This document shows positions 46,700-58,699 of a DNA stretch of 64,000 nucleotides, piece by piece. Origin of the DNA: Ceratodon purpureus. Taxonomy: Eukaryota > Streptophyta > Bryopsida > Pseudoditrichales > Ditrichaceae. The position numbers and the translations under genes are program-made. Under the pieces are notes generated by a model. It made no database searches. It had not been told where the DNA came from and worked only from the letters and a program-made list of their open reading frames with translations. Numbering within the stretch: position 1 is the first letter of the stretch; the number at the start of each line of letters is the position of its first letter. Location of the stretch: assembly GCA_014871385.1 (NCBI GenBank), contig CM026427.1, forward strand, positions 10,478,430-10,542,429, given 5' to 3'.

Positions 46700-47130
46700 T
46701 CCAGCCACCACCACAACTACCAAACACAACAAGCAACAAACATACTCCCCTACCCCCAAACTCTCACCTCCCCCAACCCACCCACCTCCACCTCACCCAA
46801 ACCTCTCCCAAACCTCTCCCCTAACCCAAAGGTCACAGTTTTGGCACAAATATGACAGTGTTGACAGAAAACCTGAACACTCACACAGACACAGAGAGAG
46901 AGAAATGAAGTCGACAGTGGTGATGAGTAATGATCGATATCGATATTGATTGTCTAGGAAGACAATGCAAGGGGCAGGTGGAGGCTAGACAAGAGCAGAA
47001 GACCCCGAAGTGTTCCGACCGAGGACTAATGTCTGAAGGAATGCTGACGATGCGCTCGAGAGCTCATCTGAGGTGATTCAATAGAATGGGTTGGGTGTGA
47101 GCTTGTGATGAGCGAGGGCCTCCGCCTTCT
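46700..47130 (-). promoter_or_regulatory. 5' flank of the MCTP gene
   Basis: Directly upstream of ATG 46686. It is C/A-rich on the + strand and contains an AGAGAGAGA run near 46891-46900 and GATATCGATATTGAT near 46933. This presumably includes the leader and core promoter. No defined TATA box was identified. Confidence 0.35.
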
Positions 47131-47156
47131 CCTCTTCTCTTCTCTTCTCTTCTCTT
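47128..47156. repeat. (CTCTT)n microsatellite
   Basis: About five perfect CTCTT units, followed 30 bp later by a (GCT)n run at about 47188-47207. Confidence 0.85.
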
Positions 47157-47395
47157 GATGCGTTGGAGTCTGGGTCGCTGCCTGGGCTGCTGCTGCTGCT
47201 GCTGCGCTTCTGCTGGCTCTGGCAGCGTGAGTACGTCCGGGTACGGCGTCGGATACGAGCTAATATTATACGAATACGCAACGGCTTTGTGTGTGGGGCT
47301 GGGCCTGGGACTACCCTTTCAGCCTTGTGTGACTCTGATCTGGTGAATCCCAGTAAGTTTTGTGGCAGGTTTTTGGGGACTAAATTGGGATTTTC

Positions 47396-47430
47396 ATCTG
47401 TTTGGGTTTGGGTTTGGGTTTGGGTTTGGA
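47396..47430. repeat. (GGTTTG)n hexamer repeat
   Basis: Five tandem TTTGGG hexamers. It resembles but is not the canonical plant telomere heptamer TTTAGGG, and it is too short to be a telomere remnant. Confidence 0.85.
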
Positions 47431-47599
47431 TGGGTTTCATTCCAGGGGAATTTCTTACAGTGAGGGAGCTTTTTGAGATGGCAGTGAATAGGGAGTCGTG
47501 CAAATATTTGCACTGTTGTTTCACTGTAGGGTGGGAAGAGGAAGAGAAACTTTGGTCTTCGAAGAAGAAGAGAAACTATGGTGTCCGGAGGAGATCGAC

Positions 47600-48690
47600 G
47601 TGAATTTAATGTTTGTTAGTTCCACCCCCAATCCACTGTCCATATGATATAAGGATGAAAGCAAAGAAAGTCTTCAAAGAATTATGCATTTGTTTGTTTC
47701 ATTCCTAGACCTATGTCCATTGCATAAATTAATCGAAGTAAAGAATTAATCCTTCTAAGATGGGTAGTTTGAGAGTGGTTTGTAGCTGAGGTATGTGGGA
47801 GTTATTTTATTTTTGAGTTGAAATGTTTTGCAAGGTGGTGTTATTTTGAGGAGTGGATGGGTGGTGAGATAGTGTAAATGTTGTATTGTTGAGTTTGGCG
47901 TGTTGAGGATTTCTACTTTTATTTTTGTGTCATTAAAAAACATGTGTTGCACTGTTGTTTTCACTGAGTGCAGTGTTTGGATTCGGTGCAGGTTGGGAGG
48001 TAATTGATTGCTTGCAGTTGACATGCCCATTTCTTCTTGGTGTTGACAAAAGTGCGGAGAAATTTTTGAGATGGAATATTCTGCGAGGGAGAATTATTAG
48101 GGTGTGAAAGTATATGTGTCAACTACCATCAGAGGGAGCGCTAGAAAGGTTGAGAAAGGCACATTTTTTGAGGATTCCATGACTTATGGGAGTTTTGGCA
48201 TACCACAACAGCTCCTGGCACGGTCCAAGCTCTGGAACAATAATTCAGACATGCAGCCGTCAAGGTATGTATACAGAGCAGTGAGATACAACTAAAAGTA
48301 AGTATCTGGAGTATGTGTTGGCATTTTGAAAGTACGAATAATGAATATTCCAATTTTATCGTTAAGAGTGTTTTATCTCAACTGCTAGCTTGTGTTTTTT
48401 GAATACATGTAATTCTAGCAGTGTAAAATCATTTTTTGATTTTTAATTGTTTCATATTTAATGAATGTATATTATTTGTGTAGAAATATCATGAATGTAT
48501 GTATTTTTATTGATTTCAAATAGGATAAGAAAGGTTTTTAAATTATTAAGTGATTGGATATTTTAGTTTACTAAAATAAACAATATTTGATACGAGTTTG
48601 ATATTAGAATCGTTAATCTAAAGATGGTATATACAATCTCCAATTTAAATTTAGTTATGAAAATCAAGCACTTGCTTTTGGACATCATTC
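47600..48690. other. AT-rich intergenic DNA
   Basis: No gene recognised. A G/T-rich segment at 47760-47920 gives only a low-complexity chance frame. Confidence 0.4.
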
Positions 48691-48699
48691 AAAAATTCT

Positions 48700-49235
48700 T
48701 CAAGAAATTTTAACTTCAAACATAAATGTAACATTACAATGAATTTACTATTGCATCTCGAATGACGTAGAATCTTCAACCTTAGTTTGCCATTACAACA
48801 ACATTCCAATGACACTTTTGAAGTTGAGTTTGCTATGATAGAAAATCTTTAATCTAAGTCTGGCACTACAATGACATCAGACTGACACTCTTGAATTTGA
48901 CAATTGCACGTGCTATGAGCCTATGACACAGGATCAACAATCTAAGTCTCGCATTGCAGCCACATCACAGTGACACAACATCACTGTTGAATTTGACAGT
49001 TGCTCAAGTCAATGCCAGAGGATCTTCAATCTAAATCCAGCACAACAAGATATCAGAGTGACACTTCTAAATTTGACAGTTGCATGAGCTACGACAGATG
49101 GCTACAATCTGATTCTGGCACTATAATCACATCACAATGATACAACATCACTTTTGAATTTGATAGGTGTTTGTGCTATGACAAAAAATACTCAATCTAA
49201 GTCCGAGACTACAATGATACTTTGAATTTGATGTT
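48700..49235. repeat. decayed minisatellite, ~85-bp unit, about six copies
   Basis: A recognisable core (CAATCTAAGTCTGGCACTAC, then AATGACA...TTGAATTTGACAGTTGC and GCTATGAC) recurs with starts near 48771, 48845, 48931, 49021, 49101 and 49188. Spacing is 74-90 bp. Copies are heavily diverged by substitutions and indels, so the array is old. It fades on the left into a possible seventh copy at 48690-48770. Confidence 0.8.
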
Positions 49236-49239
49236 TCAA

Positions 49240-51560
49240 GCTTGTTTTGAATCTCATTGATTTATCAAAAAAGTATTCATAACTAAAATAATTAATCATG
49301 AATTTTCGTATAAAATGAAGGCAGTCAAATTCAAGCAGCCAAATTCTTTAGCAAATTTCTTGTAAATACTGATTCAATAAATTGAAAAAGACCATGTCAA
49401 GTAGATTCTATATAAATTAGATGAAAGTTTTAAAAAATAAGGAACTTGTGAAATTCTAACTACTTTTTAGAATAACTCTAATGTTTGACATGATATTAAA
49501 AAAGTTTGAAGGTCCATGGTGCAAGTTTTATACACCATACATTATGTAGAAATAGTCATGTTTTTTTGAATCTTTGAAATGTCAACATTAATAATAAAAA
49601 TTGGAAAAAAACCACTTAATTGAAAAATTAAAAAGAAATAGGAGTATAATTTATTTATCTTAAAAAAAATTATAGGAGACTCAATTTTCCAAACAAATTT
49701 CTTATGCCTTTAAAACCAAACACTAAGATGTTGTTAGTAAATATTAGCATTTTAGCACAATCAAAGTAGCTAAGTGTCTACTTCTTTAAGTGTTACCAAA
49801 AGGTGTATACAATTTTCTGCAGTAAATATGTGATGCATATCAACGAGACCAGCTCTGTACTCTAGGCTTCAATTTGTAACCATGAGGTGCACTAAGGTAG
49901 AGATGGGTATTCCTCAGAGGGTTCTGAATTTGTGCCTTATCATAGCACCAGTATTCCAGGAGTCAACACCTGATTACCGCACTTAGCAGATTTCACAACA
50001 ACTTATCATGTTCTTGATGCAAGAATCTTTTGTATCACATGTGCCTACTCGTTATTATAGTGGTCTACATCGTTGCACTTTAAATATTCATGAAAATTTG
50101 ATTAATTTATGGAACTTAAGAAAAAAAATAAAATAAAATAGATTTGTGATTTACAAGCTAACATCTATTTGTATAAATTTTATCCTAATAATTTTCTTAA
50201 TCCCATATATGCTGAATGGCTTAAACTCATGGAAATACATGTCTCTACCTTATTCCTAGTCTGCCATATTATTGCAAGTTCATTGCATGCAATTTTGTGC
50301 TCTCATGTAAACATGTCAATTTTGCAAAGTTACAAGACAAAGATTGACAACAAAACACTTTAACTTATACTGTCACGCACACTTTGAGTTGCACAATACT
50401 CAAACATGGGAAATCAAAAATAGTTGGCACAGATTCAAACTAATTGGAACACCTGTGAATTGTAAAAATTTCAATGCATGCAGCTGATAATATAATTACA
50501 GATATTTGGCACGACAGGCATGAGAGAATATCCGTGAGGTCTACAGTATTGTAATCCATCAACAGAAGACGAAATTACGCTTGCTTAAAAAAAGAATTAT
50601 TAATGCAACCCTGATGCAAACAGAGTGTGAATCAGATCTGGGGCTTGGCTTCCTGCAAGTTCAAAAACCACTGGAGCTTCATAACTCAGACTGTAAACCC
50701 ATCGGTAACCCCATCTGCACCTTCAAATCCATGATCAAGGACACACCCAGCGGCTCTTGGTGCACACAACAGAGCTACCAGACACAGACAGTCTGGTACA
50801 ATAACAACGTTGTTATGACGTTAACACCTCCATACTTAGTACAAATGACCCAATTAGAGCCATTACCCTCCATCGTAACAAAATACTCCACTGTAAATTA
50901 TCACTAACAAATTGTACAAGTTCCCATCACACAATGTTATTACCAATGGACTACAGCAAAATCTTAGTAATCACTGTTTCCAGAAGATTTTATTTTTATT
51001 TTTATTTTTATTTTTTAAATTTTTATTTTAACAGATAATGCAAGATAAAAGGCACTGTGGTCGTCACTTGAAAACGTTGATACAAGAATTATTTTATACA
51101 AAGTTATATTGAAGCCCACAGTGAATATGTATAGGGAGAGCCCCTCCTGGCGTAACCTCCTGCTGCCCACCCGAAATTCATACTGCCCACAAGAAAATTA
51201 TATAGCACGGATTATTTCGCGGGGCAGGAATTCCACTATAAAACCCGGGAGGAGTCTTGAGCAGTGAATATTGCCATGGGAAGTTTGTTGGGATGTATGG
51301 AGAAATCCTCCAAAAGGGGTTACGCAATTCTACGACCTTCACCAATAACATATACTGTGGGTGGAAAAATGAAAGTGGATAGGGAATTGAAGTGGAAAGG
51401 AAATTAGTGTGGCCCACATGAGCAATTATTCTTCATGGTCTTTTGGTGCTGTCAATGCCTCGCTCCCTAAGATGTGAAAGGGGAAATAATCAAATTATGT
51501 TACTTCTAGGGAATATAGAAATTACAACTTAGGGGGGTCCATATAATAGGGTGGAATCGT
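49240..51560. other. AT-rich intergenic DNA
   Basis: No gene, RNA gene or delimited transposon seen. A (TTTTA)n run is present at about 50991-51035. Confidence 0.45.
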
Positions 51561-51640
51561 TTTGCCTGACAATTGGTCGTCATTCAATCAACCAAAAGGC
51601 AACAGTCGAGTTTGGTGTGTGAGCGAGTCATTGGGAACGC

Positions 51641-51840
51641 AGATGGGGAACGTCCACGGCCTTCGGGAGGAGCACGGGTCGTGGAGCAGGCTGCCGTCAT
51701 CATCGTCATCGTCCCCGTTCACACCGCGCCATCTTCGGCTTCCTGAACCCAGAGCAATGCCCTTTCGGGGATGTAGGCTGACCTATACTAATTTCTCGAG
51801 GTTTCACACTATTTCAAACTCTGTAGATTTCAGGTCCTAA
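51641..51840 (+). other. possible first exon or gene fragment encoding an MGN... peptide
   Basis: A locally GC-richer frame beginning MGNVHGLREEHGSWSRLP, followed by a serine run and a basic segment (PFTPRHLRLPEPR). The MGN start is an N-myristoylation-type sequence, as in SnRK1 beta subunits and some kinases. I could not find following exons, so this may be an exon of an unseen gene, a pseudogene fragment, or chance. Confidence 0.25.
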
Positions 51841-52815
51841 AATGTAAAATTTTATTAGATATATCAGAATGTTTGTAGATGTGGGAATCTGTTCAAAGAG
51901 ACACACTAAATTCCTTAACGGGTGTATTTTCACAGATATGCTGACGCTTATCAGTTTTGTTTAGAGGAAATCAGCTTGGTCATGAGAATTTTACTAGATG
52001 GTTATCTTCAGTGGATGCCTGAGCTCTCAAGGATTCTGAGCTTGGCCTTGCATTTTCACAAGCAGAATGCATCTCATGGTTTCGTTCCGGTAAATTTTGT
52101 TGAATTTCAAGTGGTGTCCATCTTTCGATTCTTGTCTGAGGCTAAGTATTCCGTGTAAGTGCAAGGTTCAGTTCCTGTAGAAAAGAAGGTACTTCTGTCA
52201 TGCCATTGAAGACTCCGAGTCTCCGAGGGTTGAAATTCATCGAGAATTGAGCACTCATCTCTTCCAGTACACCGAAGAGGAAACCACCCGATTCTACTTC
52301 AGATTTTTGTGGTTTTTATGCTCAATTCCAAGTGTTCGTATCCAATTGTGATTCCAGGAAAGGACGTTAAGACCGTGCCGTGTAATTTCTGGTAATAATC
52401 CACTGCAGTCTGCACGCAGGTGCAGCGACACAAGTGCCAAGCTTTTTGGAGTCACATAGTACTTTCCAGACAAAAAGTAGCTACCGAAACTCCAAGTGGG
52501 TACTGTACTGTACTTTCGTGGCTCAAAAACCAATTGAAGTTCAAACTGTGATCCTTTCAATACAGCATAATACAGCGACTTATGAGGCTCCAATTCCAAG
52601 CCTGTCTAAAATTCCACAAAGCCTTCATGTATCAAGAGTACATACATAGTCCACTCAACCACGTGATATCACTGTAAATCCCACATGGTTCATTGGTTAC
52701 TTGTGTAATGATACATGAAACTTAAATGGGTACATGAGCTAAGTTGTAGAGAATCAACACAGGAACATGGCAGCAAAATACTAGCATGAAATAACGCTGA
52801 GTTACGTAATATTCC
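51841..52815. other. intergenic DNA
   Basis: Ordinary composition with short frames only, no exon chain. Nothing supported. Confidence 0.35.
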
Positions 52816-52818
52816 ACG

Positions 52819-53265
52819 TAATAAATGTGGAAGACGGAGGTGTTCCCCGACCCGGTTTGGCCCAAACGCCCGTGGAAGCTCCCAAGCGGCGTTCACGACG
52901 GCACGCTTGAATTGCAGGATCCCCTTCTACAGCAAGACCGTTGCGAGGCCCGATCCTCATCCCGAATGGTGGCGGTGCCCAAATATATCACGACCCGGTC
53001 CTGGAATCGAACGGCCCGAGCGCGTCGCCAGGACACTTGCACTCTGAGCGCCGTGGCGAGGTTGTGACAATGCGACGCGGATGGCCTGCCTTCCCGTGAT
53101 CACCAGTTGGCAGCAAGTCTACAGTGGCCGTTTGAAGGACATATTTGGGCCGACGTGAGGGCCTACCACCTGCAGGCCTGTGCTTTTTAGGGGACGACCC
53201 CTTCCCGATTTGAGCTTGCTTCTGTGGCGCTGGACACGATGCATCTGACCTGCCGGCTGTGAATA
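52819..53265. other. GC-rich island of unknown nature
   Basis: A block with sharply higher GC and CpG than its AT-rich surroundings. Both strands have open frames of 80-96 residues; the minus-strand one contains a basic segment KKHRPAGGRPSRRPKY. No family is recognised and no start or splice logic was found. It may be an inserted sequence or a gene fragment. Confidence 0.35.
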
Positions 53266-53269
53266 CAAT

Positions 53270-54390
53270 GGCAGTCAAATATTCACGTTTTTTCTGACTT
53301 TATTTCACTGGAAAAAGGGAATTCTCATTCCTGTATTTATGAAAATTTTGGGACGCCGCCGGGCGTTCAATTTTGTCGTCCAGGAGTTGAGGCTGTTCCG
53401 TCCGTGGCGTGCACGAGCTGGCTCGGGAGGTGCTCATCTTTCTGGCTCCAGAACATGGCCTCGATTCGGCCACTCTGGATAATGCTTCGAGCTTTGTTTC
53501 TGTACGTTAGCCTAGTTGTGAGTTTTAAACTATAGCCCAGATATTCTTTGAGGTACAATAAAGGATAGACAATCCTTGTAGACATGGAGCTTCAGAGTTA
53601 GCTATGCATATGTGGAACCAGAATCCCTCATGAAGTCCAGGAAATCAAAAGCCTTGGGAGATATTCAAGTATCATATATCCCACACGCTGCTGTTAGGAG
53701 ATTATTCGGGCTTCTAATTCTCGGATATTGTCGTCGTGAGGCTTTGGTTCTTTTCAGGAGTTTTAGAAGGAACGCACTCGTTTATCTAGATTTGAATAGC
53801 AGTAAACAATTGAATTCATTGCAGTAGTATTAGCGTCGTGGACGAAGGATCTCAGCACTTAAATACTTGAAAATGGCACCCCACCAGAAACGAATGCAAG
53901 TGCATTTCTTTTACAATCATGTACTGTACATTGTAAAAAGTAAATACCTGGGACTTAATTATCAGTGAGGATAACAGGCCGAAGGTAGCAGAAACTTCAA
54001 TAAAGCCACACATCGGGCATGGTGATACCTCTCATAGGGTCTGCATAATGATGAATAGTGAAACATCACTCTGGAGTTCAAAGAAAGGTTCAAATACAAA
54101 TAGGGAATATGAAGTGCTTCAACATGCCACCGACCTAAAATCTCTTTGCAATCAGTTCCATGTAATAAAAAACGATGAAAAATCAAAGCAAGGCGTCCAT
54201 CACTACTTTGAAACTTTCGGGGGTCGAAAACTATGACAGCCAGAGATCAAATACACGACTACCATCAGAAACCATTCAACAACTTTCTACAATATGGAAA
54301 GAACGAGTGCATTAAGACCTCATTTAATCTTCAAGAGCCAACATGCAATTCATGTCCCTACAAAAATGTGACCATCCCAATAGGCACTAA
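53270..54390. other. intergenic DNA, 3' flank of RPL26
   Basis: No gene recognised. The right part probably contains the RPL26 3' UTR. Confidence 0.4.
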
Positions 54391-54401
54391 GGTATCATAA
54401 C

Positions 54402-55992
54402 CTAATCGACTTCCTGTAGAGGAGGAGCCACATCAGCTTCGGTGAACTTGCCCTTGCCCTTCTCAGCACCGCGGCCCTTGCCCTTCCTCTCTAACAGAGC
54501 CTTCCGGTCCTTGTCCAGCTTGAGCTTCGTGATCACCACTTTCGATGGGTCGATGCCAACATTCACAGTTGCTCCTACAAAAATCACGTTCACACTGTTA
54601 TCATAATGCTCACGCCCCATTCCAACTTCAGTTCATTGCTTCCCGTTCAATGCAACAGAAGTGAAGAAACGGGCAAATTGCGGAAACAAGTGTTCAAAGG
54701 AGTGTGCACGATCAATCTACTAATACCGCTCATCACCACACCACTTCCTCTCCTCCGACTCTACTAAATTCAACACGTACCATTGACCTTCTCGCGGGTG
54801 ATGCGCTCCACGTGGATCACCCACTTCCGCCTGTACACTTGCACCACCTTTCCTTCCCGCCCCTTGAATGTGCCTCGCACCACCATCACCTCGTCATCTT
54901 TCCTCACGGGCACAGACCGCACCTGCAACGCATGATCACGATCATGATCAGGAGGGATTCAAACAAAATATCACAACTATTTCCAAACTTCAAAAGAACA
55001 CGCTCAGAGTCATGTCACCACCACTCACAACGGTGCGCCATACTCAACAAAACGTACAGCTAATTTCCGTCTAATTTCCGTCGCACAGACAAGTGGTCAA
55101 ACGGACTGAGGGCTGGATGCCAACAGAGAATCAGACGGCCACAAACGAGCAATGCAAAACGTACATTGTACTTGTTCTTCAGCTCCGACGAGAGCCCAGC
55201 ACTCATCAAAATGCGGCGTTCGCTGGATGGGGCACTGAAATGTGCCTTCCGCGACTTGCGCCTAGAGCTGCTCACACCTGAACATCCCACCATAACCATC
55301 ATCAGACACAGTTGTTAGTATTCATTCCACGAAGTCCACCGAGCTGTAGCACCAGCGCAAACAACCACGCTTTCCAATGATAAACCCCATTCTGCCCACC
55401 AGGTGTTCCAAATCAGGGCTTATGTCCAAAATACGACCACACTCAATCAACACATACGCAAAACGCCATTGAAACTCACATTCTCCAAGTTCACTGCAGT
55501 TAATCACTACTAACAACATCCCTAAACTAGAACCACATCTGCACAGCTAACCATGCAATTACCATCCTAACCCTAATTTACGAACCCCATTCATTAGGTC
55601 TACACTCTGGTCGTCTTCTAATCATCACATCCACAATATTCTAGGTTCGTTATTAAAGCCTAAAACAAAACCACTACAAAAGACAGCCTTCGTCGACAAA
55701 TTCAGGGTCGATCTCCGACCATCCCATTACCTGCCAGAATCTCTACTCCCTCGATGCAGTACATCAAAGAAACAGTTCTATTTTATTTTAATTTTAAATT
55801 AGACACTTCTCCTCCGAAACCCACTTCCAAAATGATTAGGGCCCACGTAGCGAGATGATTTTCATTGCGAGACAAGTTAGGACTAGCAAGCCCTACTCAA
55901 AGTGAGAATTGTAACTCGTGATTTCGTTCCAGAGAGAGGTTTCAGAAATGAAGAGAAAGAAGATGAGTTTGCATACGTGGAGAGAACTTCAT
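54402..55992 (-). CDS. RPL26: 60S ribosomal protein L26 (uL24 family)
   Basis: Minus-strand exons: 55977-55992 (16 nt, MKFSP plus one base), 55165-55277, 54781-54922, 54402-54574 (444 nt, 147 residues). Borders are C/GTATGC, AAT/GTACGT and G/GTACGTG, with matching acceptors. The protein is a core component of the cytosolic large ribosomal subunit near the polypeptide exit tunnel. Conserved segments are [40 protein letters not shown] (the KOW motif), [20 protein letters not shown] and [19 protein letters not shown]. The C-terminus ([20 protein letters not shown]) is typical. The tiny first exon is supported because it restores the family's MKFNPRV-like start in the right phase. Confidence 0.95.
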
Positions 55993-56229
55993 GGTGGCAG
56001 GCGACGCAGTGGGCGGACTCCGCTGCTCCTGAAGCTGAGGCGATCCTCGTGGCGATGGCGCAAAAGAGGATTTGCGATGCAAGTGTGGAATATGTTTAGG
56101 TTTCGGAGGCGATTGCCGAACCTCCAGCCTCGGGTTCCCACCCTCCCTGCTTCGGCTCATTCTGGGCAGTGGGTTTCTTGGTGGGGTCCACTGAAATTTC
56201 TAATTAGGAAGAGATATGCCAAAATAACT

Positions 56230-57496
56230 TGATGTGTTTCTTTTCTTATTGATTGTTTGTGGCAATGATGGTTTTATGTTTTAGAATTTTCATAATATTT
56301 TAATGTGAAAAATCATTATAGATATAATATTATGAGCTAGAGTTTATTTAAAGTAAATTATATGTTAATTAAAATTTTGAGTAGTATTGTGTAATTCTTA
56401 CTTTAGTTAATATGGACCACATTATTTATTTCATATACCATCTTTTTTTTCAAATAAAGGGTTTCAAGTATTGCAAATTGCTCCAAAAAATTCAAATAAA
56501 TTAAGGTCCACATGAAAAAATCATTTTTATAGTTAATAAATTTTAAATGATATTTTTTAAGATTTTAAGGTCATTTGATGTAGATATTTCTATATAATCA
56601 TCATATTGTTTAACATGTAAAGAACAATCGTCAATTGAATAGGCAATTGGAATTTTGGACAAATTTTTTACAATGTCAATTTTGGATTTGATTTAATGTA
56701 GATTCAAGGAATTACAAGAACTTTGTTCAAATATTCTATTTTCTTCAATGGATTTGTAGAAATTTTTTTTCTTTCTTTAAATCAGATTTCCATGACAATG
56801 GCCAACTTCAAATGCTTTTCTCGGAATATATGCAAAAAGACTTCCTCATATAAAAATGAGGGGTTTCAAGAATTTGGTGTATAAATGCCTTAACCTCTAA
56901 TACACTAAAAATTTATATGTTTAAAAATGGAAGTAGTTTGTACATTGATTGAAATTGGAATACACAAACTTATGGAATATAAACAAGAGACTTGAGTAAT
57001 CAACTTCGGCTTATATCGTATCACAAATTTCACATTTATATAATTTTTTTTATAAGTTTGATTATAAAACCTAAAATAATGATTCTTTAAATATTTTTAA
57101 AAACTGAAGAGTAATATTCTCTAAAACTTCCATCAAATTGCATATTTTTTGGTATTTTGTATTAGTTTAATGAATTGTGTTGAATAACATCATAATATGA
57201 TCAGATGCGCTTAATGTTCTATAATGGTAATAGTTAAATTTTTAAAATCACACACATCTATGTATGCTCTTAGCCAAACTAATATTTGGGGATGTCATAG
57301 TATATAAGTTGAGATATGCTTGGTCTTGTTTGACACCCTATTCTTACGAATGGTCTCCACTTTTCTCTACTCTCCTCCCTTATCACATACGAGTCAAACC
57401 ACTTTTGACCTATTTCATAAAGTGTTTCTACGTCTTTATGGCCACATATCGTCAAACTTTGGGTTTAATGAACCACCATTGTATGGTATAAAAAAG
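56230..57496. other. AT-rich intergenic DNA
   Basis: Very AT-rich, no gene seen. It separates the RPL26 promoter region from the MITE at 57499. Confidence 0.45.
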
Positions 57497-57498
57497 TA

Positions 57499-58327
57499 CA
57501 GTCTAACCTTAATAATGTCACGCTTGTTAATAGAACACCTTAATATTGTCACCTAAAAGTTTGAAACCTATTTTCATAGACTAAAACTTCCTTGTATTAC
57601 CCTTGTAAATGTCTCTATTTTTTTTCCAAAATCCGTAGTATAAATGTAACAATACCAAGTGGATGAATTGTATGTGATGGTTGAATGGACAAATTGTAGT
57701 AGCAGAAAGGGTCATGCCCGCGTCCCCACTCTATTTTTGACTTTTTCATAGGTGGAAACACGGAAATTGGAAGTGAGCAGATAGGTCTTGCGTGTAGAAG
57801 ATGCCAATGCCATCACCTGCATGTGGTGTGTTCTAAAATTTAGCATTGAGGTGATGCTTATGATGATGTTGAGAAATGATGGTGAGGCTTCTCCTTTCCT
57901 GCAAACGGTTGTTGCTTCTTTTTATCTGAACCGTATTGTTTTGCTATTCATGTTCATTGTTTGGTTTCTATGTGTCAGATGCAAGCAAGGTTAGGTTTTG
58001 GTGGTAAGGTTTCCAAACTCATTAGAACTGGTGTTGCACATTCAACATCAACAAAACAATGTGACATTAAAAGCTTCCCTATCTCTAGTGAGAGGTCTTT
58101 ACCTTATCTCAATGACACATTATGATGTGCTCTTATTGCTATTCTCAATTTTGAATTAGATTTTACATCCAAATACATTGAAGTCTCAAATTTGTTATTT
58201 TCTTTTCTACATTGTAATTTAATTTTGATTTCTTGCCTATTTTTTTGATAATATCACATTATGCACAAATCTTCAAAATGTGACATTATCAAATATGTCA
58301 CACCTTGTTTATATCAAGGTTAGACTG
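57499..58327. mobile_element. pogo-type MITE with CAGTC ends
   Basis: The 829-bp element is flanked by TA (57497-57498 and 58328-58329). It begins CAGTCTAACCTTAATAATG, and the inverse of its right end begins CAGTCTAACCTTGATATAA; the first 12 bases are identical. CAGT...-type ends with a TA target are typical of pogo/Tigger and other Tc1/mariner elements. Subterminal ATGTCAC/GTGACAT motifs recur at both ends and could bind a transposase. No coding capacity. The ends differ from the AGGT-family, so a second transposase source is implied. Confidence 0.75.
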
Positions 58328-58329
58328 TA

Positions 58330-58695
58330 AAAACAATGATGTGGTAACACTTAATTGCTACTCATCTATGTTCAAATCTTAGTACCGGTATCCAGCAATG
58401 ATTGATTTAGCTAGTACTAGCCAGTTGAAAAAATATTTACATCATTGAGAACACATGCAGTATGACCTGGTAGTAACTTACATTTTGCAAAACACTGTGC
58501 TTTGGTTATTCGATAGCTGCATGATTCAGCAATGTCCCAGGCTGATATTTAGAGCAGAGCGACCTCTTTCAGTGGACCGAGCTTGTTGCTTCTGAATGTA
58601 CACAAGAACCAAAAATGAAAGTTCACCTACAACGTCGAACTGTGATCAAAATACTAGTGAATGGCGAAACTGCACCCTACCTAATCTACAATCTG
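58330..58695. other. 3' flank of the SEC14-like gene
   Basis: Probably contains the 3' UTR of the minus-strand gene ending at 58700. No other feature. Confidence 0.45.
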
Positions 58696-58699
58696 AAAT

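Noticed and set aside
47396..47430. Interstitial telomere repeat
   Set aside because: The unit is TTTGGG rather than TTTAGGG and there are only five copies.
47163..47603. 146-residue + strand frame with LLLLLL and WVWVWVWVW runs
   Set aside because: Generated by the GCT and GGTTTG microsatellites; no conserved domain, and an equally long frame exists on the other strand.
52990..53080. tRNA-like B box (GTTCGATTCC on the minus strand)
   Set aside because: Flanking bases do not form a T-arm stem and no acceptor stem or A box fits at the right distance.
55582..55594. Alternative RPL26 first exon (ATG AAT GGG GTT C / GTAAAT)
   Set aside because: It fits the phase but loses the conserved MKF-P start, which the exon at 55977-55992 restores.
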